Made by a program: the position numbers and the translations under genes. The notes under the pieces are model-generated. The model saw nothing but the letters and a program-made list of their open reading frames with translations. It was not told the origin of the DNA and made no database searches. From Thermoactinospora rubra (lineage in GTDB: Bacteria > Actinomycetota > Actinomycetes > Streptosporangiales > Streptosporangiaceae), in contig NZ_KZ084330.1 in assembly GCF_002093975.1 (NCBI RefSeq), positions 1 to 64,000 on the forward strand: a stretch of 64,000 nucleotides of DNA, read 5' to 3'. Below are positions 40,797-50,491 of the stretch, piece after piece. Position 1 is the stretch's first letter; each line of letters begins with the position of its first letter.

Positions 40797-42406
40797 AGAT
40801 CGCCCCTGAGGTTGCTCGTCCACGCCTCGAGCGTGGCCCGCCACTCCCGCGGGTCCTCGGGCCTGCCCGGCACGCCGGGCCGGGTCTGCCAGGGCAGCGG
40901 CCCGGACGCCCGCCGGTACTCCACCCCGATCGCGTCCAGCCGCTCCAGGTGGGCGGCGAGCCGTTCGGAGAAGCCGGCGAAGTCCCGCCCGGGACCGCTC
41001 CACACGGTCTCGGCGAAGGCAGACAGCCGGGGGAAGACCATGTAGTCGATCCGCCGGTCGGAGTCGATGAGCTCGGTCCACACCGCGCACTGGGCGCCGA
41101 TCACCCGCGCGGCCTCCGGGGTCCCGCGCAGCTCGGCGGGCACCGGCTCGAAGGCGTAGACGTCCTGGAGCGTCAGGACGGTCCCGAACGGCACCGGCTC
41201 GTCCGCGCCGTCGCTTTGCCGGTAGTCCAGGTAGACCGAGGTGTTGGGGCAGGCGACGACGTCGTGCCCGGCCCGCGCGGCCAGCACCGCGCCCAGGTCC
41301 CCGCGCCAGGCGGCCACCACCGCGCCGCGGGCCGGCCCGCCGCCCTCCAGGATCTCCTCCCAGCCCAGCAGCCGGCGTCCGCGCGCGGCGAGGTGGTCGC
41401 CGATGCGGCCGATGAACCAGCTCTGCAGCTCCTCCTCGTCGCGCAGCCCCAGCTCGGCGATGCGGCGCTGGGCGGCCGGGCTGGTCTTCCACTGGTCCTT
41501 GCGGCACTCGTCGCCCCCGACGCAGACGACGGGGCTCGGGAACAGCTCCAGCACCTCGTCGAAGACGTTCTTGAAGAACTCGACCGTGCCGTCCTCCGCG
41601 TTGAGGACGTTCACGCCGATGCCCCAGGTGGTGGCGACCTCCAGGGGCGTGTCCAGGTTGCCCAGCTCGGGGTAGGCGGCGATGGCCGCCTGCGTGTGGC
41701 CGGGCAGGTCGATCTCGGGGACCACGGTGATCTGCCGGGCGGCGGCGTAGGCGACGATCTCGCGGATGTCGTCCTGGGTGTAGTAGCCGCCGTGGGGCTG
41801 CCCGTCCATGGCGCCGTTCCAGCCGGTCTGGCTCTCCCGGCGCCAGCCGCCCACCTGCGTCAGGCGGGGGTAGCGCCTGATCTCCACCCGCCAGCCCTGG
41901 TCGTCGGTCAGGTGGAGGTGCAGCACGTTGAGCTTGTGCATCGCCATCAGGTCGATGAAGCGCAGCAGGTGGTGCTTGGTCATGAAGTGGCGGGCCACGT
42001 CGAGCAGGCAGCCGCGCCAGGCGAAGCGGGGCCGGTCCTCCACCAGTACGGCGGGCAGCTCCATGGGCCGGGCGCCGGCCCTGCGGTAGGCGTGGGCGGG
42101 CAGCAGCTGGCGCAGGGTCTGCGCTCCGTAGAACGCCCCCACCGGCCCGCCCGCCTCGACGAGCACCTCGCCGGGGCCCGCGGTGAGCCGGTAGGCCTCC
42201 GCGGGCAGGTCGGCGAGCCGCAGCCGGATCGTGCCCGAAGCCGGCTCCCGCGGCAGCAGCTCGCCGCCGACGGCCGGGCCGAGCTCGCCCCGCAGCCACA
42301 TCGCCACCTGCGACAGCGCGGGGTCGGCGGTCAGGGCGGTGCGGTCGTCGAGGACGAACCGGCCGGGTCGCCGGTCGAGCCGGACGGGCTTGGGAATGAT
42401 CATCAA
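40793..42406 (-). CDS. Beta-N-acetylhexosaminidase (GH20), cytoplasmic
   Basis: The 537-residue enzyme has a GH20b N-terminal domain (1-115) and a catalytic barrel (about 120-475). Marks are FAWRGCLLDVARHFM, NVLHLHLTDDQGWRVEI, EIDLPGHTQAAIAAYP and the catalytic Asp-Glu pair in VGGDECRK. There is no signal peptide, so it should act on imported di- or oligosaccharides to release terminal beta-GlcNAc or GalNAc. It starts 16 bases after the GH27 stop. A Trp in the C-terminal SAFAETVW completes the site. Confidence 0.92.
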   Translation of the reverse strand: MMIIPKPVRLDRRPGRFVLDDRTALTADPALSQVAMWLRGELGPAVGGELLPREPASGTIRLRLADLPAEAYRLTAGPGEVLVEAGGPVGAFYGAQTLRQLLPAHAYRRAGARPMELPAVLVEDRPRFAWRGCLLDVARHFMTKHHLLRFIDLMAMHKLNVLHLHLTDDQGWRVEIRRYPRLTQVGGWRRESQTGWNGAMDGQPHGGYYTQDDIREIVAYAAARQITVVPEIDLPGHTQAAIAAYPELGNLDTPLEVATTWGIGVNVLNAEDGTVEFFKNVFDEVLELFPSPVVCVGGDECRKDQWKTSPAAQRRIAELGLRDEEELQSWFIGRIGDHLAARGRRLLGWEEILEGGGPARGAVVAAWRGDLGAVLAARAGHDVVACPNTSVYLDYRQSDGADEPVPFGTVLTLQDVYAFEPVPAELRGTPEAARVIGAQCAVWTELIDSDRRIDYMVFPRLSAFAETVWSGPGRDFAGFSERLAAHLERLDAIGVEYRRASGPLPWQTRPGVPGRPEDPREWRATLEAWTSNLRGDL

Positions 42407-42422
42407 AAGTCCCTCGGGGAAT

Positions 42423-44369
42423 CTAGCGGCAGGTGACGGTCGCGTCGGCGAGGTCGGCGTGGTCGAAGTAGGCGTTGTCGCCGCCGTTGGCGACGACCAG
42501 GCGGACGTAGCGGGCGCCTTCCACCGAGGCGGTGACCTTCCTGGCCGGCTGCGCGCCGGTGATCAGGCCGGTGCGGGCGGTCCGTTCGCCGTCGGCCCAC
42601 ACCTCGAAGGTCACCGAGCCGTTGGCGCCCACCTCGTCGTCCACGCCGGCCACGAACTCGACCGTGGAGCAGCGCCGCGCGAGGTAGTACTCGATGTCGG
42701 CGGGCGCGTGGGCGCCCAGCCCCTTGGCGTAGGCGACGCCGTCGAGCGTGAGCGGCCGCCCGTCGTGGCTGGTGTCCCGCTTCGGCGGCCCGAGGTGGTT
42801 CCTGGCGTTGGTCCAGGTCAGGTCGCTCAGATAGGAGGTGCCCGGCCCGGGCGCGGCGGCCACCCGGACGACCGCGGCCCCGCTCCACCGCCCGGTGCCC
42901 GCCCGCACGTCGGCCACCAGGTCGTAGGCCTTCTGCTCGGCCCCGGCGGGCGGGGTGACGGCCCAGGTCACGGTGAGGTCCTCGCCCGGCGCCAGCCGGC
43001 GCGTGGCCCTCTCGCCGTCCGCCCGCGCCCGCCATCCCTCCGGTACGGCCAGCGTCACCTCGACGTCCCGCAGCGTGGCCGTGGCGCCGGTGTTGACCAC
43101 GCGGGTGACGATCGGGTTCTCCCTGCCAGGCTCCAGCGCCGACGGCCGGTCGTCGCCGGGGACGGACGGGTCGACCTCGACGGTCACCAGCGGCGGCGCC
43201 TGCTCGCGGCTCTCGCCGACCCGGTACATGACCGCGCCGTGCGCCGGCACGTGGGCGGCCAGCGCGCCCCGGGTGGTGGCGACGGCGCCCGTCCACAGGT
43301 CCTCGACCCGGTAGCGGCCCTCCGGCAGCTCCCAGGACAGGGTGGCGGCGCGGTCGCTTTCGTTGAACAGCACGATCGCCTGCGAGCCGTCCTGGAGCGG
43401 CTTGGCCAGCACGTGGTACCAGCCGTCGGTCTTCACCAGGCGTCCCATCGCGCCCAGGGGGTCCTGGTCGACCGCGATCACCTCGGGGTCGGCGACGACC
43501 GAGGGCGGCGCGTCCAGGGACTGCAGGATGAGCGGCGCGGCGCCCACGGCCCACAGCGTCATCTGCGTGCGGTACTCCAGCTCGGTCATGCCGCCCCGGC
43601 CGGCCTGCAGCAGGTCGGGGTCGGCCCAGCTGCCCGGCCGGGCGTGCTCGGCGCGCAGCTGGTTGACCTCCCAGATGTCGACCATCCCGGCGTAGGTGTC
43701 GCCGATGGGGCGGGTGACGAGGTTGGTCCGCCAGGTCGTGGCCAGCTCGGCGCCCCACAGCCAGGGGACGGAGTTGCCGTCCTCGTTGTTCATCGCGAAG
43801 GCGATCGAGTCGCCGAGCGCCTGCCGCATGAGCGGGTAGAGGGTCTGGGCGACGGCCCGGGAGTCCTTGCCGGGGAAGTCGGCCATGGGGACGTTGCACC
43901 AGTCGTACCTGACGTAGTCCACGCCCCAGGCGGCGACCTGCGCGCCGTCGGCGGCCTCGTGCCCGTAGGAGCCGGGGCCGCCGCCCGCGCAGGCCTTGGT
44001 CCCGGCCGACAGGGCCAGGCCGAGCTTGAGCCCCTTGCCGTGGACGTACTCGGCCAGCGCGGGGATGCCGGAGGGGAAGCGCGCGGGGTCGGCGGCCAGC
44101 GCGCCGCCCGACCGCTGCGGGGCGAGCCAGCAGCCGTCGACGATGACGTAGCGGTAGCCGTACGCGCTGAAGGCGGCGGCGAGCCGGTCGGCGGCCTGCC
44201 GTACCGCGGCCTCGGAGACCGAGCAGCCGAGCGAGCGGCTGCTCCAGCCCATGGGCGGGGCCGTGACGCCGGGCGGGGCGGCGGTGCGGGCCGCCTCGGC
44301 GGGAAGCGGGAGCAGGGGCGGCAGGAGGAGGGCCGCCGCCAGGGCGGCCAGGGTCGCGCGCATGGGCAT
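42423..44369 (-). CDS. Secreted GH27 alpha-galactosidase with NEW3 and NPCBM domains
   Basis: The 648-residue protein has a signal peptide ending LPAEAA. The GH27 barrel spans about 35-310 (APPMGWSSRSLGC, nucleophile Asp in YVRYDWCN, acid/base region RPIGDTYAGM, then WADPDLLQAG). A C-terminal beta-domain, an NEW3-type domain (about 410-500) and an NPCBM-like module (about 510-648, LTLDGVAYAKGLGAHAP) follow. It removes alpha-Gal or alpha-GalNAc from extracellular glycans. Its ATG overlaps the PhoD stop (TGATG). Confidence 0.92.
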   Translation of the reverse strand: MPMRATLAALAAALLLPPLLPLPAEAARTAAPPGVTAPPMGWSSRSLGCSVSEAAVRQAADRLAAAFSAYGYRYVIVDGCWLAPQRSGGALAADPARFPSGIPALAEYVHGKGLKLGLALSAGTKACAGGGPGSYGHEAADGAQVAAWGVDYVRYDWCNVPMADFPGKDSRAVAQTLYPLMRQALGDSIAFAMNNEDGNSVPWLWGAELATTWRTNLVTRPIGDTYAGMVDIWEVNQLRAEHARPGSWADPDLLQAGRGGMTELEYRTQMTLWAVGAAPLILQSLDAPPSVVADPEVIAVDQDPLGAMGRLVKTDGWYHVLAKPLQDGSQAIVLFNESDRAATLSWELPEGRYRVEDLWTGAVATTRGALAAHVPAHGAVMYRVGESREQAPPLVTVEVDPSVPGDDRPSALEPGRENPIVTRVVNTGATATLRDVEVTLAVPEGWRARADGERATRRLAPGEDLTVTWAVTPPAGAEQKAYDLVADVRAGTGRWSGAAVVRVAAAPGPGTSYLSDLTWTNARNHLGPPKRDTSHDGRPLTLDGVAYAKGLGAHAPADIEYYLARRCSTVEFVAGVDDEVGANGSVTFEVWADGERTARTGLITGAQPARKVTASVEGARYVRLVVANGGDNAYFDHADLADATVTCR

Positions 44370-45904
44370 CACACCGGGTTCAGGCTGGGGTTGCCGGGCT
44401 CGATGACGAAGGAGCCCGAGGTGTAGGCCGGGGCGTACGGCTCGGTGACCCGGGGCAGCGAGCGGAACTCCACCCGCATCTCCTCGGCGGAGATCCGGGT
44501 GCGCACGTAGCCGCGGCGGCCGTTGAAGAACTTCACGTGCGGGTTCTCCTGCAGCAGGATCCCGGTGTTGGGGTATTCGTCCAGGCCGTTGCCGGCGCTG
44601 GTGACGCTGGTGCTGACCAGCTCCACCGCCACCGACCGGGACGCGGGGTCCTGGTAGTCGAGCTTGACCTCGCCCGCCCAGTGCGAGTGCACGTCGCCGG
44701 TGAGCACGACGCCGTTGCGCTTGTAGGCGTCCAGCGCGGCGGTCAGGCGGTTGCGGGATGCGACGTAGCCGTCCCAGCCCTCGTTGGAGTAGCCCTTGGC
44801 CTCGCCGTTGGCCCAGTCCATCTCCATGAGGAAGACCTGCTGGCCCAGCAGGTCCCAGGTGGCGGCGGACTCGCGTAACCGCCTGTCGAGCCAGGCCTCC
44901 TGCTCGGTCCCCAGGATGGTGCGGTTGGGCGCGAACCGCTCGGCGCAGTCCGCGCCGACCGTGCCGCTGCGGCCGGTGCAGGCGTACAGGTCGCGGTAGT
45001 GGCGGGTGTCGAGCATGTGCAGGTTGGCGACCGCCCCCCAGCGCAGGGTCCGGTACAGCCGCATGGCCGGTCCGGCCGGTCGCTGGGCGCGGCGCAGCGG
45101 CATGTTCTCGTAGTAGGCCTGGAAGGCGGCGGCCCGGCGCTCCAGGAAGGGCGGGTCCGGCTGCTCGGGGACGTCGCCCGCCCAGGCGTTCTCGATGTCG
45201 TGGTCGTCCCAGACCACCGCCCAGGGCGCGATCGCGTGCGCAGCCTGCAGCTCGGGGTCGGCCTTGTGCTGGGCGTGCCGCAGCCGGTAGCCGGCCAGGT
45301 CCAGGCACTCGCCGCCGGCCTGGTCGCGGACGGGGTACTTGTAGTCGCCGTACTCGTAGATGTAGTCGCCCAGGAACGCGATCAGGTCCGGCTCGTCCTC
45401 GGCCATCCGGCGGAACGCGGTGAACCAGCCGACCTGGTAGTCGGCGCAGGAGGTGAACGACAGGCGCAGGTCACGGCCGCGCGTGCCGGGGGCGGGCGTG
45501 GTGAGCGTACGGCCGGTAGGGGAGATCTCGGCGCCGGCGCGGAAGCGGTAGAAGTACTCCGCGCCCGGGTCGAGGCCCTCCAGCTCCACGTGGACGCTGT
45601 GGGCCGCCTCCGGCCTGGCGATCTCCACGCCGTGCCGTACCACGTGGCGGAAGCCCTCGTCCTTGGCCACCTGCCACTGCACGGGCACGTCGCGGCCGGG
45701 CATGCCGCCGCGCCCGTCGGGGGTCAGGGGGTCGACGGCCAGGCGCGTCCACAGGACCACGCCGTCGGGAGCGGGCTCTCCGGAGGCCACGCCCAGCCGG
45801 AAGGGGTCGGTCAGGGGGCGGCGCCGGGCCGCGGCGGGGCGGGACAGCGCCCCCAACGCGGCCAGGCTCGCGCCCCCGGCGATCAGCGAACGCCGGGTGA
45901 TCAT
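44369..45904 (-). CDS. phoD: PhoD-type alkaline phosphatase/phosphodiesterase, Tat-exported
   Basis: The 511-residue protein has a twin-arginine signal (MITRRSLIAGGASLAALGAL). The PhoD N-domain has DPFRLGVASGEPAPDGVVLWTRL and the catalytic metallophosphatase has ISFTSCADY-like LSFTSCADYQVGW, DLIAFLGDYIYEYGDY, VWDDHDIENAW and LTGDVHSHWAGEV. PhoD hydrolyses phosphodiesters, and in Bacillus subtilis it attacks wall teichoic acid. Its place inside a glycosidase-importer operon, coupled to GH27, suggests the glycan carries phosphodiesters. Confidence 0.92.
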   Translation of the reverse strand: MITRRSLIAGGASLAALGALSRPAAARRRPLTDPFRLGVASGEPAPDGVVLWTRLAVDPLTPDGRGGMPGRDVPVQWQVAKDEGFRHVVRHGVEIARPEAAHSVHVELEGLDPGAEYFYRFRAGAEISPTGRTLTTPAPGTRGRDLRLSFTSCADYQVGWFTAFRRMAEDEPDLIAFLGDYIYEYGDYKYPVRDQAGGECLDLAGYRLRHAQHKADPELQAAHAIAPWAVVWDDHDIENAWAGDVPEQPDPPFLERRAAAFQAYYENMPLRRAQRPAGPAMRLYRTLRWGAVANLHMLDTRHYRDLYACTGRSGTVGADCAERFAPNRTILGTEQEAWLDRRLRESAATWDLLGQQVFLMEMDWANGEAKGYSNEGWDGYVASRNRLTAALDAYKRNGVVLTGDVHSHWAGEVKLDYQDPASRSVAVELVSTSVTSAGNGLDEYPNTGILLQENPHVKFFNGRRGYVRTRISAEEMRVEFRSLPRVTEPYAPAYTSGSFVIEPGNPSLNPV

Positions 45905-45914
45905 GGTGAGGCTC

Positions 45915-47216
45915 CTACTGGACGGTGGCGTTGCCCTCGGCGACGGCCTGGTCGGCGGCCTGCTGCGGGGTCAGCTTGCCGAGATACATGTCGTTGAAGA
46001 TCTGGACCATCTTGGTCTCGAAGCCGGTGAAGCCGGTGGTGACGGGCAGCGGGAACGTGGTGCCCTTCGCCTCCTCCAGGAACGGGGAGACGTCGAGGTT
46101 CTTGCTCTTCCAGTAGTCGACGTAGCCCTGGGCCAGGCTGGTGATCGCCGGGAAGACGTAGCCCTCGTCGGCCATCAGCTTCTGCGGTTCCTCGCTGGCC
46201 AGGTAGGCGGCCAGCTTCATGGCCGCGTCCTTGTTCTTGCTCTTGGCGTAGACGACCTCGGCCAGGCCGTTGAGGTTGACGGCGCGGCCGGCGGGGCCCT
46301 CGGGCATCGGGGCGATGCCCAGCTCGAAGGCGACCTCCGGGGCGACGAAGGGCAGCAGCGCGTTGTTGGCGGGGAACATCGCCACCTCGCCGCGCTTGAA
46401 GATGTCGGTCATCTTGCCGGTGGGCGGGTTGGTCTGGGTCGCGGGCGGGGCGACGTTGTACTTGTTGACCAGGTCCACGCCGAACTGCAGGGCCTGCACG
46501 CCGGCCGGGTCGTTGAAGGTGTAGGTGCCGAACGGCTTGTCCAGCAGCTTGCCGCCGTTGGAGACCACCCAGTTCATCCACTGCGTCTGGTAGTGGTTCC
46601 AGGAGGCGAAGCCGTACGTCTTGATCTTGTCCTTGTCGAAGCCGGGCTCGCCCGGGTGCTTGCCGTTCTGGTCGACGGTCAGCTTGCGTGCGATCTCCAG
46701 CAGGGTGCCGGAGCCGTCGGGGGCCCAGGTGAGCTTCTCCGGCATCTCCACGCCGGCCGCCTTGAACAGGTCCTTGTTGTACAGCAGGCCCACGATGCCC
46801 CAGTCCTTGGGCACGCCGTACAGCTTGCCCTCGTAGGTGAAGGTCTGCACGACGGTCGGGTGGTACTTGGCGGTGTCGAGCTTGAGCCCGCCGACGTCGG
46901 CGAGCACGCCCTTGGTGACGAACTCGGGGAAGGAGGTGGGCTGCATCCAGAACACGTCGGGCGCGGTCCCGGCCACCGCGTCGGCGGTCAGCTTGGTCCA
47001 GTACTGGTCCCAGGGCAGCACCTCGACCTTGACGTCGATGCCGGGGTTGGCCTTCTCGAAGTTGGCCATGACCTTGTCGTAGCCGACCTTCTGCTGCTCG
47101 TCCCAGAGCCGGTAGGTGAGCGTGACCTTCTCGGATCCGCCTCCGGCGTCGCCGGAGCCGCATGCGGACAGGGCGAGTACGGCGGCGCCGAGCAGCGCCG
47201 CGATGGGGGTGCGCAT
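45915..47216 (-). CDS. Sugar ABC transporter substrate-binding lipoprotein
   Basis: The 433-residue family 1 binding protein has lipobox LALSAC (Cys19). Marks are ANFEKANPGIDVKVEVLPWD, GTAPDVFWMQ and DWGIVGLLYNKDLFKAAG. It is encoded 13 bases after the second permease and 10 bases before PhoD in the same operon. No ATPase is present, so a shared MsiK-like subunit would drive transport. The likely cargo is an alpha-galactosyl or hexosaminyl oligosaccharide. Confidence 0.92.
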   Translation of the reverse strand: MRTPIAALLGAAVLALSACGSGDAGGGSEKVTLTYRLWDEQQKVGYDKVMANFEKANPGIDVKVEVLPWDQYWTKLTADAVAGTAPDVFWMQPTSFPEFVTKGVLADVGGLKLDTAKYHPTVVQTFTYEGKLYGVPKDWGIVGLLYNKDLFKAAGVEMPEKLTWAPDGSGTLLEIARKLTVDQNGKHPGEPGFDKDKIKTYGFASWNHYQTQWMNWVVSNGGKLLDKPFGTYTFNDPAGVQALQFGVDLVNKYNVAPPATQTNPPTGKMTDIFKRGEVAMFPANNALLPFVAPEVAFELGIAPMPEGPAGRAVNLNGLAEVVYAKSKNKDAAMKLAAYLASEEPQKLMADEGYVFPAITSLAQGYVDYWKSKNLDVSPFLEEAKGTTFPLPVTTGFTGFETKMVQIFNDMYLGKLTPQQAADQAVAEGNATVQ

Positions 47217-47229
47217 GGGTTGGGGCCTT

Positions 47230-48036
47230 TCACTTGAGTCCGGTGAGCACGACCGACCGGACGATGTGCCGCTGGAAGAAGATGAAGATCACGATCATCG
47301 GCAGAAGGGCGATCAGGCCGCCCGCCATCAGGAGGTTGTAGTCCACGCCGACGCCGCCCTTGAGCGTCGCGATCGCGACCGTGGCGACCTTGGTCTCCTC
47401 GCCGCTGGTGATGATGAGCGGCCACAGGAAGCTGTTCCACGACGAGATCACGGTGATGATCGCGAGCGTGCCGAGCGCGGGGCGGCAGAGCGGGAGCATG
47501 ATCCTGAACAGGATCGTGAGCGATCCCGCCCCGTCGATGCGGGCCGCCTCCTCCAGCCCGGCAGGCAGCCCGCGGAAGAACTGGCGCATGAGGAAGATCC
47601 CGTACGGCGTGCCGAGCAGGTACGGCACCAGCAGCCCCCACCAGGTGTTCACCAGGTCGAGCTGCCTCATGATCAGGAAGAGCGGGATCACGGTGACGGC
47701 GCTGGGCACCATCATGGTGGCCACGTAGAGCCAGAACAGCGGTTCCCTGCCGCGGAAGCGCAGCCGCGCGAAGGCGTAGGCGGCGAAGGTGGTGAACACC
47801 AGCTGCCCGGCGGTCAGCGCGGCGGTCATCAGCACCGTGTTGAGCAGCGCCCGCGGGAAGTCGCCGGCCAGGATCCGCTCCAGGTTGGCCGTCGTGGGCG
47901 GCAGGCCGGGCTCCCACGGCTGGGTGGTGCTGAGCTGGACCCCGGTCTTCAGAGCGGTCAGCACCACCAGCAGGTAGGGGAAGACGGAGACGAAGACGCC
48001 GACGATCAGCACGGCGTACAGGAGGGTTCGCTTCAT
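47230..48036 (-). CDS. Sugar ABC transporter permease (MalG-like)
   Basis: The 268-residue protein has six membrane segments, starting LLYAVLIVGVFVSVFPYLLV, and the EAA loop LEEAARIDGAGSLTILF near residues 160-176. It starts 3 bases after the stop of the other permease and ends FQRHIVRSVVLTGLK. It pairs with the product of 48040-49029. Confidence 0.92.
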   Translation of the reverse strand: MKRTLLYAVLIVGVFVSVFPYLLVVLTALKTGVQLSTTQPWEPGLPPTTANLERILAGDFPRALLNTVLMTAALTAGQLVFTTFAAYAFARLRFRGREPLFWLYVATMMVPSAVTVIPLFLIMRQLDLVNTWWGLLVPYLLGTPYGIFLMRQFFRGLPAGLEEAARIDGAGSLTILFRIMLPLCRPALGTLAIITVISSWNSFLWPLIITSGEETKVATVAIATLKGGVGVDYNLLMAGGLIALLPMIVIFIFFQRHIVRSVVLTGLK

Positions 48037-48039
48037 GGC

Positions 48040-49029
48040 TCAGCTCAGGTCGTAGGTGGTGCGCTTGCTGAAGAACCGGACCTGCACCAGGGTGACCACC
48101 AGGATGATCACGAAGAGCAGCAGGGACAGCGTGGCCGCGTAACCGAAGTCGAACTCCCGGAAGGCCGTCTGGAAGATCGAGAAGTTGATCACCTCGGTGC
48201 TGCCGCTCGGGCCGCCGTCGGTCATGGCGAAGACCGTGTCGAACACCTGGAAGGCGCCGATCAGGCTGGTCACCGAGACGAAGAACATCGTCGGGTTGAG
48301 CAGCGGGAGCGTGACACGGAAGAAGCGCTGCACCGGCGTCGCGCCGTCCACCGCGGCCGCGTCGTACAGCTCCTTCGGGATGCCCTGCAGGCCCGCCAGG
48401 AAGAACAGCATCGTGTAGCCGGTGTGCTGCCAGACGTTGACCAGCGCGACGGCGGGCAGCGCCCAGGTGGGGTCGGACAGCCAGTCGGGGCCGGTGATGC
48501 CCACCAGGCCGAGCGCCCGGTTGATGGCGCCGTCCCGCGGGTCGAAGATCCAGTACCAGATCAGGCCCATGACGATGGGGGTGGCCATCCACGGGATCAC
48601 GAACAGCGCGCGGTAGAACCTGATGCCCTTGACGCGCTGGTCGAGCATGACGGCCAGGCCGAGGGCGAGGACCGTCTGCAGCGGGATGCACAGCAGGACG
48701 TACAGGATCGTCACCCACACCGAGTGCCAGGCCTCGCCGTCGCCGGCCAGCCGCTCGTAGTTGGCCAGGCCGACGAACTCGGGCTCCGACAGCAGCTCCC
48801 AGTCGAACAGGCTCAGGCCGAAGACGATCAGCACCGGCAGCAGGAGGAAGGCGGCCACGCCGAAGAGGCTGGGCGCGACGAACAGGTAGGCGTGCCAGTC
48901 GCCGAGCCGGAACCGGCGGGCCCCGCCGGAGCGCGCCCGCTCGTGCTCCTTGCCCACCGCCGTGCCGCACGGCGGGGCGGGCCGTGCGGCGCCGGACCGT
49001 GACAGGCCGGACCGCGAGAAGCCGGTCAC
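48040..49029 (-). CDS. Sugar ABC transporter permease (MalF-like)
   Basis: The 329-residue protein starts at the GTG overlapping the GH36 stop (GTGA). A hydrophilic tail (1-45) is followed by six membrane segments beginning AYLFVAPSLFGVAAFLLLPV and an EAA loop YDAAAVDGATPVQRFFRVTLP. It couples the importer to the GH36 enzyme upstream. Confidence 0.9.
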   Translation of the reverse strand: MTGFSRSGLSRSGAARPAPPCGTAVGKEHERARSGGARRFRLGDWHAYLFVAPSLFGVAAFLLLPVLIVFGLSLFDWELLSEPEFVGLANYERLAGDGEAWHSVWVTILYVLLCIPLQTVLALGLAVMLDQRVKGIRFYRALFVIPWMATPIVMGLIWYWIFDPRDGAINRALGLVGITGPDWLSDPTWALPAVALVNVWQHTGYTMLFFLAGLQGIPKELYDAAAVDGATPVQRFFRVTLPLLNPTMFFVSVTSLIGAFQVFDTVFAMTDGGPSGSTEVINFSIFQTAFREFDFGYAATLSLLLFVIILVVTLVQVRFFSKRTTYDLS

Positions 49030-50339
49030 GACGGGTCCGTCCGCGTGGGCACCATGAGCCGCCGGGTGGTCTCCAGCCCCCACTCGTCCAGGGCGGCGAG
49101 CGGGTCGCTGGAGCCGCGCAGCCCGCCCGTGGCCGCGATGTGCGCCGCCCACTCCTCCCGGGCCTCGACCTCCGGCCGGACGATGATGCAGTCGGGGTCG
49201 TTGACCCACCAGCGGGCGTGCAGGAACTCGCGGGCCGCCCCGGTCAGCCGCGCCCCGAGCTGCGAGGGCTGGCTGATGTCGCCGGAGCGGGGCAGCAGGG
49301 TGGGCGCGATGTCGGGGCTGACCCGCATGATGTCCACCAGGCCGAGGCTGGGCAGCATGGGCGCCCCGCAGCCGTGCAGGGTCGCGTCGGGGCCGGCGCC
49401 CTGCCGGACGAGCTCCAGGCCGAGCCGGTAGGCGGTGACGGGGTCGACGTCCTCGGCCCGCTTCCCCGGGAGGGCTCCGGCGTAGCAGTAGTCGAGCTTG
49501 AAGTGGGTGATCCCGAGGCCGCGCAGGGTGGCGAAGACGGTGAGGAGATGCTCGGCCGCGCCGGGGTGGGTGACGTCGAGGACGGCGAGGTCCTGGTTCC
49601 ACATGCGGCCCGCCCAGGCCCCCTCGACCAGCCAGTCGGGGTGCTCGCGGAAGATCCGGCTGCGGTGCCCGACGAGGAAGGGCGCGACCCAGATGCCCGC
49701 CCGCTTGCCGGCCTCCAGCAGCGTGCCAGCCACCCGCTCCAGCGATCCGAAGCCGGGGCGCACCTCGAGCCAGTCGCCGATCTCGGCCTCGTAGCCGTCG
49801 TCGAGGAGGAACATGTCGGCGGGCAGGCCGTACCGCTCGGCGAGGCGGAGGTTGTCGATGACGTCGGCGTCGGTGACCTTGTCCCAGTAGCCGTACCACG
49901 AACACCACAGGGGCGGCACCGCCGGAAACGTTTCCGGCGCGAACCCGTCGGCGATCCGCTCGGCCCACTGACGCAACGCCTGGGGGAGGCCGCCCTCGGC
50001 CTGCCAGTGCGCCACCGGCCCGTCGGCGGAGACGACCAGCCTGCCGCCCTCCCACCGGGCCCGGATCGAGGGCACCTGCAGCGGCGAGGGCGCCGACCAG
50101 ACGCGGACCGGCCCGCCGTCGCCCGGATCCACCGCGAGCAGGCCCTCGCCCTGGAACACGCCCTCGGGAACGGGCGTCTCCGGGCGGTAGCACAGGACCT
50201 GGATGGCCGGGTCGGCGGGGCGGGGCGGGCGCTCGTGGAGCCGGTAGGCGCCGGTCGGGCTCCAGCTCTGCCAGCCATGCTCGAAGACCAGGCTCCCGGC
50301 GGGGTCGCAGCCGATCTCGCCGATGTCCGTGAACGGCAT
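49026..50339 (-). CDS. GH36-like alpha-galactosidase, cytoplasmic
   Basis: The 437-residue enzyme has PPLWCSWYGYWDKVT, DMFLLDDGYEAEIGDWLE, the catalytic nucleophile in THFKLDYCYAG and the acid/base region VDIMRVSPDIAP. It is shorter than classical GH36 enzymes (about 700 residues), lacking a full N-terminal super-sandwich. There is no signal peptide. First gene of the eight-gene operon, it would hydrolyse imported alpha-galactosides. The neighbouring secreted GH27 acts outside. Confidence 0.88.
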   Translation of the reverse strand: MPFTDIGEIGCDPAGSLVFEHGWQSWSPTGAYRLHERPPRPADPAIQVLCYRPETPVPEGVFQGEGLLAVDPGDGGPVRVWSAPSPLQVPSIRARWEGGRLVVSADGPVAHWQAEGGLPQALRQWAERIADGFAPETFPAVPPLWCSWYGYWDKVTDADVIDNLRLAERYGLPADMFLLDDGYEAEIGDWLEVRPGFGSLERVAGTLLEAGKRAGIWVAPFLVGHRSRIFREHPDWLVEGAWAGRMWNQDLAVLDVTHPGAAEHLLTVFATLRGLGITHFKLDYCYAGALPGKRAEDVDPVTAYRLGLELVRQGAGPDATLHGCGAPMLPSLGLVDIMRVSPDIAPTLLPRSGDISQPSQLGARLTGAAREFLHARWWVNDPDCIIVRPEVEAREEWAAHIAATGGLRGSSDPLAALDEWGLETTRRLMVPTRTDPS

Positions 50340-50391
50340 CAGGCTCCGTCCTCTCTCTACTTTCGAAGGAGCCCTTCATTAGTAGCAGTCG

Positions 50392-50422
50392 CCCGAAAGC
50401 CGGGTCAAGGTGGACTTTCGGG
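50392..50422. promoter_or_regulatory. Inverted repeat between GH36 operon and ROK repressor gene
   Basis: CCCGAAAG (50392-50399) and CTTTCGGG (50415-50422) are perfect inverted copies 15 bases apart. A third related element, CTTTCGAAGG, lies at 50360-50369. All are in the 146-base divergent region, where a ROK repressor would act on both the operon and itself. Confidence 0.6.
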
Positions 50423-50491
50423 GACGGTTGGCGGAGAGGTTGCCGGTGGCATACTGGGGAGTTAACGAGGAAACCTACATTAGGGATGGCG

